A stretch of DNA of 64,000 bases from Conus ventricosus (lineage: Eukaryota; Mollusca; Gastropoda; Neogastropoda; Conidae): the NCBI GenBank assembly GCA_018398815.1, contig CM031620.1, forward strand, positions 68,703,516 through 68,767,515, written 5' to 3'. Below are positions 55,815-64,000 of the stretch, piece after piece. The first letter of the stretch is position 1; the number at the start of each line of letters is the position of its first letter. A model generated the notes under the pieces. That model made no database searches. It was not told where the DNA came from and worked only from the letters and a program-made list of their open reading frames with translations. The translations under genes were made by a program, and so were the position numbers.

Positions 55815-56470
55815 TGTTGTTTTAGTTGATCACCATGGTTTTGTGATGTTGTAGTTGATCACCATGGTGTTGTGGTGATGATGTAGTTGATCACCATGGT
55901 TTTGTGGTGATGTTGTAGTTGATCACCATGGTTTTGTGGTGATGTTGTAGTTGATCACCATGGTTTTGTGGTGATGTTTCAGTTGATCACCATGGTTTTG
56001 TGATGTTGCAGTTGATCACCATGGTGTTGTGGTGATGTAGTTGATCACCATGGTTTTGTGGTGATGTTGTAGTTGATCACCATGGTTTTGTGGTGATGTT
56101 GTAGTTGATCACCATGGTTTTGTGATGTTGCAGTTGATCACCATGGTTTTGTGATGTTGCAGTTGATCACCATGGTTTTGTGATGTTGTAGTTGATCACC
56201 ATGGTTTTGTGATGTTGTAGTTGATCACCATGGTTTTGTGATGTTGTAGTTGATCACCATGGTTTTGTGGTGATGTTTCAGTTGATCACCATGGTTTTGT
56301 GATGTTGTAGATGGTCACCATGGTTTTGTGGTGATGTTGTAGTTGATCACCATGGTTTTGTGGTGATGTTGTAGTTGATCACCATGGTTTTGTGGTGATG
56401 TTGTAGTTGATCACCATGGTTTTGTGGTGATGTTGCAGTTGATCACCATGGCTTTGCGGTCCTCTTTCAA
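55815..56470. repeat. 29/32-bp minisatellite in intron 4
   Basis: Units of AGTTGATCACCATGGTTTTG plus TGGTGATGTTGT (32 bp) or TGATGTTGT (29 bp), about 21 copies. TGATCA and CCATGG make short palindromes in every unit. Degenerate copies run on to about 56730. Confidence 0.9.
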
Positions 56471-56730
56471 TTAATCACAATGGTGTACGGTGGTTTTTCG
56501 CTTTTATTGACCATAGTGTTGGGGGTGGATGGGTTCAGTTCATCACCATGCTTTTGAGGTGATCTTTCAATTAATCAGTGTTTTTTTGGGGGTGGTATAT
56601 CAGTTAATCACCATGGTTTTGCATTAGTACTTCGGTGACTCATCATGGTTTAGGGCATTGTTTCAGTTCGTCTTAGTAGTTTTGTGTGGGTGTTTCATGT
56701 GACCGTAATGGTTGTATGGTGCTGTTTCAG

Positions 56731-56805
56731 TTGATTACCAATCCGCGGAGAGCGGTGGACTCAGTGAATGTGATGATCAACAATCCTCTGTCACAGGATG
56801 AAGAG
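56731..56805 (+). CDS. TBC1D5: TBC1D5 exon 5 (retromer-binding loop)
   Basis: Acceptor GCTGTTTCAG|TTG and donor GAG|gtgaca. It encodes 25 residues, phase 0 at both ends: LITNPRRAVDSVNVMINNPL then SQDEE. This is the insertion in the TBC domain that in human TBC1D5 contacts VPS29 of retromer. The NNPLSQDE core, including the Leu matching human Leu142, is kept, so retromer binding is likely conserved. Confidence 0.95.
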
Positions 56806-56832
56806 GTGACAGTAGTTTGAATTGTCTGACAT

Positions 56833-56914
<82 letters not shown>

Positions 56915-56957
56915 AGACACACACACACATACACACACACACACACACAGACAGACA

Positions 56958-57033
<76 letters not shown>

Positions 57034-57055
57034 GACAGACAGACCCAGATATATC
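56833..57055. repeat. (CA)n tract at the start of intron 5
   Basis: Long AC repeat with GACAGACAG interruptions, beginning 28 bases after the exon 5 donor. A pyrimidine/CA-rich stretch continues to about 57190. Confidence 0.95.
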
Positions 57056-57337
57056 TCCCCCACTCCCCCACCCCCACCTCCACCCCACACCCCCACACCC
57101 ACCCTCACCCCCACACTTCCACACCCGCATCCACACACCCCCCTAGCACACACACATGCACACACACACGCACACGTGCACACACAAATGCATGAACGAA
57201 CGCACGCATTGCACGCATGCATATCTGTTTTATTGATTAATTTTATACAGACCAAGAGTATTGCTTTACTGGATGATTGATCCATACTGCTATAAAAGTG
57301 AATCTGTGTCTAAGTAGTTGTTGTATATGGATAATAG

Positions 57338-58790
57338 TATGTCAGCTTAATGAATGTGTGATAAAACCAGTCATAATAGTATGTCAGCTTAATGACTGTG
57401 TGATAAAACCAGTCATAATAGTATGTCAGCTTAATGAATGTGTGATAAAACCAGTCATAATAGTATGTCAGCTTAATGACTGTGTGATAAAACCAGTCAT
57501 AATAGTATGTCAGCTTAATGACTGTGTGATAAAACCAGTCATAATAGTATGTCAGCTTAATGACTGTGTGATAAAACCAGTCATAATAGTATGTCAGCTT
57601 AATGACTGTGTGATAAAACCAGTCATAATAGTGTGTCAGCTTAATGACTGTGTGATAAAACCAGTCATAATAGTGTGTCAGCTTAATGACTGTGTGATAA
57701 AACCAGTCATAATAGTATGTCAGCTTAATGACTGTGTGATAAAACCAGTCATAATAGTATGTCAGCTTAATGACTGTGTGATAAAACCAGTCATAATAGT
57801 ATGTCAGCTTAATGACTGTGTGATAAAACCAGTCATAATAGTATGTCAGCTTAATGACTGTGTGATAAAACCAGTCATAATAGTATGTCAGCTTAATGAA
57901 TGTGTGATAAAACCAGTCATAATAGTATGTCAGCTTAATGACTGTGTGATAAAACCAGTCATAATAGTATGTCAGCTTAATGACTGTGTGATAAAACCAG
58001 TCATAATAGTATGTCAGCTTAATGAATGTGTGATAAAACCAGTCATAATAGTATGTCAGCTTAATGACTGTGTGATAAAACCAGTCATAATAGTATGTCA
58101 GCTTAATGACTGTGTGATAAAACCAGTCATAATAGTATATCAGCTTAATGACTGTGTGATAAAACCAGTCATAATAGTATGTCAGCTTAATGACTGTGTG
58201 ATAAAACAAGTCATAATAGTATGTCAGCTTAATGAATGTGTGATAAAACCAGTCATAATAGTATGTCAGCTTAATGAATGTGTGATAAAACAGTCATATA
58301 GTATGTCAGCTTAATGATGTGTGATAACATCATATGTATGTCAGCTTAATGACTGGTGTATAAAACCAGTCATAATAGTATGTCAGCTTAATGACTGTGT
58401 GATAAAACCAGTCATATAGTGTGTCAGCTTAATGATGTGTGATAAAACCAGTCATAATAGTGTGTCAGCTTAACGAATGTGTGATAAAACCAGTCATAAT
58501 AGTGTGTCAGCTTAACGAATGTGTGATAAAACCAGTCATAATAGTGTGTCAGCTTAACGAATGTGTGATAAAACCAGTCATAATAGTATGTCAGCTTAAT
58601 GAATGTGTGATAAAACCAGTATAATAGTATGTCAGCTTAATGAATGTGTGATAAAACAGTCAATAGTATGTCAGCTTAATGAATATGTGATAAAACCAGT
58701 CATAATAGTATGTCAGCTTAATGAATGTGTGATAAAACCAGTCATAATAGTATGTCAGCTTAATGAATGTGTGATAAAACCAGTCATATT
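57338..58790. repeat. 42-bp satellite in intron 5, about 34 units
   Basis: Units of GTATGTCAGCTTAATGACTG, TGTGATAAAACCAGTCATAA and TA. Main variants are GACTG/GAATG and GTAT/GTGT. A few units near 58290-58450 and 58620-58670 have deletions. Frames of 345 and 299 codons on the two strands are repeat shadows. Confidence 0.95.
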
Positions 58791-59090
58791 TTGGTACATT
58801 GCAGAACTTTTAGAATATGCTGAACAGAAAGTTTTTTAAGTCTGAAGAACATTTTTAAAGGATAAATTTCATTTTCCTTCAAACGTCGCCAGGAGATTGC
58901 TGGCGCTGAGGTTTATTTTCCCTAGCAGTCATCAGGGCAAAGACTTCTTTTACTGGAACACTTTTGTCCATGTTGATATGAATTTTCTGCCCAACATACT
59001 TCCTGTTTCTGTGCAGTCTGTTCATGAGGACTGTCGATAGGTTACATTGTGTTTGGTGTCTGAATGCATATGTCAATGCATATATGTGTT
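58791..59090. other. Unique intron 5 sequence
   Basis: No gene or element recognised. Confidence 0.5.
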
Positions 59091-59150
59091 TGGGTGTGCG
59101 TGTGCGTGTGTGCGCGTGTGTGTGTGTGTGTGTGTATGTGTGTGTTTTGT
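59091..59150. repeat. (GT)n tract at the end of intron 5
   Basis: GTGTGCGTGT-type repeat ending about 10 bases before the exon 6 acceptor. It takes the place of a pyrimidine tract and is complementary to the AC tract at the start of the same intron. Confidence 0.9.
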
Positions 59151-59158
59151 GTATACAG

Positions 59159-59226
59159 AGTCCATGGAACAAGTTTTTCCAGGACAATGAACTGCGACTG
59201 ACAATCAAACAGGATGTCATCCGAAC
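59159..59226 (+). CDS. TBC1D5: TBC1D5 exon 6 (arginine finger)
   Basis: Acceptor GTATACAG|AGTCC and donor CGAAC|gtgagt. It encodes SPWNKFFQDNELRLTIKQDV then IRT, leaving phase 2. It contains the TBC arginine-finger motif I-x-x-D-x-x-R as IKQDVIR; the Arg corresponds to human Arg169, needed for GTP hydrolysis. WNKFFQD-x-ELR matches the human protein closely. Confidence 0.95.
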
Positions 59227-59254
59227 GTGAGTTAATGGGATGTCTTCACTCGCA

Positions 59255-59364
59255 TACACACACACACGTGTGTGTGTGTGTGTGTGTGTGCATGTGTGTT
59301 GTTACATGTTGTGTCATTGTGTGTGTCTGTCTGTGTGTGTGTTTATGTGTGTCTGTGTGTGATT

Positions 59365-59432
<68 letters not shown>

Positions 59433-59453
59433 ATGTGGTGTGTGTGTGTGTTG

Positions 59454-59495
<42 letters not shown>

Positions 59496-59625
59496 GTGTG
59501 AATATACGCGTATGTGTGTGTATGCATGCATTGTTTGTGTGTGTATGTGTGCATACTTGTGTGTTTGTTTGTATGTTGTGTTGTGTAATTGGATGTGTGT
59601 GTATGTACGTGTATTTGTGTGCGCA
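59255..59625. repeat. CA/GT microsatellite at the start of intron 6
   Basis: ACACACACAC at 59257-59267 is followed directly by GT repeats to about 59620, so the junction can fold on itself. Confidence 0.9.
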
Positions 59626-60024
59626 GACACAAACATACTTTTGGATTCTCATAATAGATGCAACTTCCGCACGATATTTTCATATTGGTGCATCATTCCT
59701 CCTTATGTTCAATGTAACTGCATCCTGTAAAACATGTGAACATGAAAAAAAGTATAAAAATGAAACCAATAAAATTACAAACTGCCCTCCAACTCATGTA
59801 AAAAAAAAAAACCCACAACAAAACATTGACACAGAATTTTGATGGCTTTTGCTTGCAGGGTTTATTAATGTTCTGTCCAGACCATCTTCATATAAACCTC
59901 ATGATTTTGCTACATCCTATTCATTCATGTTTAGGATGGACTCTTTTGTGTGCAGTTAAATGATCCGTTTAGAAAAAAAGAATGTTCAGTGTGACCCTCC
60001 TGTCTTTTAAACTACACTGGATTT
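59626..60024. other. Unique intron 6 sequence, no gene seen
   Basis: AT-rich. Ends at the left target duplication of the SINE. Confidence 0.5.
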
Positions 60025-60036
60025 AAACCAAAGTTT

Positions 60037-60440
60037 CAGGGGGCCGGATAGCTCAGTTGGTAGAGCGCCGGACTCGTGATCCTGGGGTTGCGGGGTTCAA
60101 ATTTCGGTATAGGGGGATTTTTCCCTCGGAGTTAACATTGGTTCTGACTCCATTCCCCATATAGTCCTTCGAATGAGACTATAAACCGAGGTTCCGTGTG
60201 TGAACGCACGCATAACATCTTGCACACACGTAAAATCCCATCACCAACTTTCGGAAGAGAAGGCCAGTTTGGCCGTTGGTATGGATGACACGTGACACAT
60301 AGCATGCACCTTCCCCGAAGATGGAGTATGGCTGCCTTAATGGCGGGATAAAAAAGGGTCATACACACAAAACTCCACTGCCTGGCTATACAGGGAGTGT
60401 CCGCAGGAGTATCAGCCTGCGTACGCAGAAAGAAAGAAAG
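60037..60440 (+). mobile_element. tRNA-derived SINE, family 2, copy 2
   Basis: TAGCTCAGTTGGTAGAGCGC (A box) and GCGGGGTTCAAATTTCGG (B box), then the same body as the copy at 27690, ending in AGAAAGAAAGAAA. A perfect 12-bp duplication AAACCAAAGTTT lies at 60025-60036 and 60441-60452. It sits in intron 6 in the sense orientation. Confidence 0.93.
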
Positions 60441-60452
60441 AAACCAAAGTTT

Positions 60453-60868
60453 ATCCACAAAATCACATGACATAAAGCTGGACACTAAGCTACCAGGTAT
60501 GTCGGCCCCATGAGGAAAATGAAACCAAAAACAGTGTATGCACAGTTAGAGGAGTGTAATTATGCTGGGTTGCAGTACAAAAGCACAAGCAGCAGACGTA
60601 ATAGAAGAACACTAGTAAACAGAAATAAAATGGGGAGCAGGTCTGAAATACCATGGCATACGGCAAGATTGTTTTTGAACATGATGAAGCAAAACGAGCA
60701 GTGAGCAGTAATCTTCAGAGATCTAGAAAATGCCTGTTAACTGATGCCAGCAAAAGCTATGCGAATTCTGCATGAAGGGTATTTGTTTCTTTTGAAATGC
60801 GTAACCAGAAAGCGACCTTAATGCCTTGAAAGTTCCGTCTCATGTGTTTGCACCTCTTTGTCTTGCAG
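60453..60868. other. Unique end of intron 6
   Basis: No gene. Ends with a good acceptor CTCTTTGTCTTGCAG. Confidence 0.6.
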
Positions 60869-60971
60869 CTACCCCAAAATCGAGTTCTTTCAGTCCAATC
60901 AGATGCGCAATGTCATGGTGGACATTCTGTTCATCTTTGCCAAGGAGAACCCCGATGTGTCGTACCAGCAG
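60869..60971 (+). CDS. TBC1D5: TBC1D5 exon 7 (glutamine finger)
   Basis: The first C completes Thr from exon 6. It then encodes YPKIEFFQSNQMRNVMVDIL, FIFAKENPDVSYQQ and ends CAG|gtctgc in phase 0. The Y-x-Q at the end (YQQ) is the glutamine-finger motif of TBC GAPs, so both catalytic fingers are present. The rest of the TBC domain and the C-terminal region must lie beyond the right edge. Exons 1-7 total 705 bases, or 235 codons, if the one base missing from exon 3 is counted. Confidence 0.95.
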
Positions 60972-61439
60972 GTCTGCCCCAATACACGTTGCCTCCTGCA
61001 CCCTCGTGTGTGTGCTGATCAGTTTGCTGTGGCATTCAGTCGTGTCTGAATATTCCTCTGTGATGCTTATCCTCACCGAATTGGCATGTTGTTGGCTGTT
61101 GTGGTGTGTTTCGTGGTTCTTTCCTGTATGATCAGTGTTGTATTTTTCAAGTTTTCTTGTTGTAGTTGGTGTATTGTGAGCTGAAATAGATGTAGAGCGT
61201 TGTGTCAAAGGTGAAGTAAGTGAACTTTATTGTCTCTCATAGTGTTCATTCTTTGGAGTCCTTTTGTCCATCAACTTACCTGACTGAATTCTATTGATTG
61301 CATTTAATCAGTAGCAAAGAAAACAAGAACAACAATAACAGTAACACGGTGCAGGCAGTTTGTCCTTCAAGTATGAAAATTAGACAAAGTTCGGAGAAAA
61401 ACAACACAAAACAAAACCAAAAAAAAAAGAGTGATTTTA
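60972..61439. other. Unique start of intron 7
   Basis: No gene recognised. Short frames on both strands near 60826-61208 are shadows of exon 7. Confidence 0.6.
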
Positions 61440-64000
61440 AATGATGGATAGCTTACTAGGAACGTCAAGAATAGAATGACTGGAGTTGTTGGATAGCTTA
61501 CTAGGAACGTCAAGAATAGAATGACTGGAGTTGTTGGATAGCTTACTAGGAACGTCAAGAATAGAATGACTGGAGTTGATGGATAGCTTACTAGGAACGT
61601 CAAGAATAGAATGACTGGAGTTGTTGGATAGCTTACTAGGAACGTCAAGAATAGAATGACTGGAGTTGTTGGATAGCTTACTAGGAACGTCAAGAATAGA
61701 ATGACTGGAGTTGTTGGATAGCTTACTAGGAACGTCAAGAATAGAATGACTGGAGTTGTTGGATAGCTTACTAGGAACGTCAAGAATAGAATGACTGGAG
61801 TTGTTGGATAGCTTACTAGGAACGTCAAGAATAGAATGACTGGAGTTGTTGGATAGCTTACTAGGAACGTCAAGAATAGAATGACTGGAGTTGATGGATA
61901 GCTTACTAGGAACGTCAAGAATAGAATGACTGGAGTTGTTGGATAGCTTACTAGGAACGTCAAGAATAGAATGACTGGAGTTGTTGGATAGCTTACTAGG
62001 AACGTCAAGAATAGAATGACTGGAGTTGTTGGATAGCTTACTAGGAACGTCAAGAATAGAATGACTGGAGTTGTTGGATAGCTTACTAGGAACGTCAAGA
62101 ATAGAATGACTGGAGTTGTTGGATAGCTTACTAGGAACGTCAAGAATAGAATGACTGGAGTTGATGGATAGCTTACTAGGAACGTCTAGAATGAAGACTG
62201 GAGTTGATGGATGCTTACTAGGACGTCAGAATAGAATGACTGGAGTTGTTGGATAGCTTACTAGGAACGTCAAGAATAGAATGACTGGAGTTGATGGATA
62301 GCTTACTAGGAACGTCAAGAATAGAATGACTGGAGTTGTTGGATAGCTTACTAGGAACGTCAAGAATAGAATGACTGGAGTTGTTGGATAGCTTACTAGG
62401 AACGTCAAAATAGAATGACTGAGTTGATGGATAGCTTACTAGAACGTCAGATAGAATGACTGGAGTTGATGATAGCTTACTAGGAACGTCAAGAATAGAA
62501 TGACTGGAGTTGATGGATAGCTTACTAGGAACGTCAAGAATAGAATGACTGGAGTTGATGGATAGCTTACTAGGAACGTCAAGAATAGAATGACTGGAGT
62601 TGTTGGATAGCTTACTAGGAACGTCAAGAATAGAATGACTGGAGTTGATGGATAGCTTACTAGGAACGTCAAGAATAGAATGACTGGAGTTGTTGGATAG
62701 CTTACTAGGAACGTCAAGAATAGAATGACTGGAGTTGTTGGATAGCTTACTAGGAATGTCAAGAATAGAATGACTGGAGTTGTTGGATAGCTTACTAGGA
62801 ACGTCAAGAATAGAATGACTGGAGTTGTTGGATAGCTTACTAGGAACGTCAAGAATAGAATGACTGGAGTTGATGGATAGCTTACTAGGAACGTCAAGAA
62901 TAGAATGACTGGAGTTGTTGGATAGCTTACTAGGAACGTCAAGAATAGAATGACTGGAGTTGATGGATAGCTTACTAGGAACGTCAAGAATAGAATGACT
63001 GGAGTTGTTGGATAGCTTACTAGGAACGTCAAGAATAGAATGACTGGAGTTGTTGGATAGCTTACTAGGAACGTCAAGAATAGAATGACTGGAGTTGTTG
63101 GATAGCTTACTAGGAACGTCAAGAATAGAATGACTGGAGTTGTTGGATAGCTTACTAGGAACGTCAAGAATAGAATGACTGGAGTTGTTGGATAGCTTAC
63201 TAGGAACGTCAAGAATAGAATGACTGGAGTTGTTGGATAGCTTACTAGGAACGTCAAGAATAGAATGACTGGAGTTGTTGGATAGCTACTAGGAACGTCA
63301 AGAATAGAATGACTGGAGTTGTTGGATAGCTTACTAGGAACGTCAAGAATAGAATGACTGGAGTTGATGGATAGCTTACTAGGAACGTCAAGAATAGAAT
63401 GACTGGAGTTGTTGGATAGCTTACTAGGAACGTCAAGAATAGAATGACTGGAGTTGTTGGATAGCTTACTAGGAACGTCAAGAATAGAATGACTGGAGTT
63501 GATGGATAGCTTACTAGGAACGTCAAGAATAGAATGACTGGAGTTGTTGGATAGCTTACTAGGAACGTCAAGAATAGAATGACTGGAGTTGTTGGATAGC
63601 TTACTAGGAACGTCAAGAATAGAATGACTGGAGTTGTTGGATAGCTTACTAGGAACGTCAAGAATAGAATGACTGGAGTTGTTGGATAGCTTACTAGGAA
63701 CGTCAAGAATAGATGACTGGAGTTGATGGATAGCTTACTAGGAACGTCAAGAATAGAATGACTGGAGTTGTTGGATAGCTTACTAGGAACGTCAAGAATA
63801 GAATGACTGGAGTTGTTGGATAGCTTACTAGGAACGTCAAGAATAGAATGACTGGAGTTGTTGGATAGCTTACTAGGAACGTCAAGAATAGAATGACTGG
63901 AGTTGTTGGATAGCTTACTAGGAACGTCAAGATAGAATGACTGGAGTTGTTGGATAGCTTACTAGGAACGTCAAGAATAGAATGACTGGAGTTGTTGGAT
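61440..64000. repeat. 45-bp satellite in intron 7, runs off the window
   Basis: About 57 units of 45 bp: GGATAGCTTACTAGGAACGT, CAAGAATAGAATGACTGGAG and TTGTT or TTGAT. Apart from that one T/A site and rare single-base deletions (for example near 62195-62225 and 62410-62470), units are identical. Minus-strand frames of 150-272 codons are repeat shadows. Confidence 0.97.

Noticed and set aside
27690..60110. tRNA genes at 27690 and 60046
   Set aside because: A and B boxes are present, but the acceptor stems do not close, and a long shared body, AGAAA tail and target duplications show these are SINEs.
54736..64000. Long open frames of 150-372 codons (21-, 14- and 15-residue repeats) on both strands
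   Set aside because: They follow from tandem units whose lengths (63, 42, 45 bp) are multiples of three and lack stops. They lie in introns of TBC1D5, appear on both strands and have no start context or domain.

Overview
The window looks like nuclear DNA of an animal, most likely a lophotrochozoan and probably a gastropod mollusc. This is inferred from spliced genes with GT-AG introns, very dense CA/GT microsatellites, tRNA-derived SINEs, and I-clade LINEs, Ty3/Gypsy elements and a DIRS-like element of kinds common in molluscs. No prokaryotic signals (operons, ribosome binding sites, CRISPR) are present.

The one host gene I can support is on the plus strand. Seven coding exons between 32,734 and 60,971 encode the N-terminal part of an orthologue of TBC1D5, the Rab GTPase-activating protein that works with retromer and the autophagy machinery. 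Splice phases agree across all junctions except that exon 3 is one base short. The gene runs off the right edge in a 45-bp satellite lying in intron 7. Its introns are almost entirely repeats: GT/CA tracts against the splice sites, minisatellites of 25-63 bp, a decayed DIRS-like retrotransposon (about 37.1-41.6 kb) and a complete-ended Gypsy element (42,746-50,618) inserted in a 62-bp satellite.

Left of the gene, 1-13.6 kb is minisatellite and low-complexity DNA whose consensus looks poor (inflated homopolymers, lost dinucleotides). It includes a duplicated 39-bp array and a broken, minus-strand gene for a viral-type (A32-like) packaging ATPase, next to a 39-bp-stem palindrome. From 13.6 to 26.3 kb an I-clade LINE (ORF1 and EN-RT-RNase H ORF2, both frame-broken) is split by a 6.8-kb minus-strand Gypsy element; the LINE itself sits inside a third minisatellite family. 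Two related SINEs (27.7 and 60.0 kb), a different SINE (6.2 kb) and a 5'-inverted, twin-primed LINE fragment (30.5-31.3 kb) complete the picture.

No intact novel multi-gene system was found. The points most worth checking are the ATPase element with its terminal palindrome, complementary AC/GT tracts bracketing TBC1D5 intron 5, the CpG-decay pattern that replaced all three catalytic aspartates of the DIRS reverse transcriptase, the gag-retaining but pol-gutted Gypsy elements, and a short repeat that repeatedly sits beside GT tracts.
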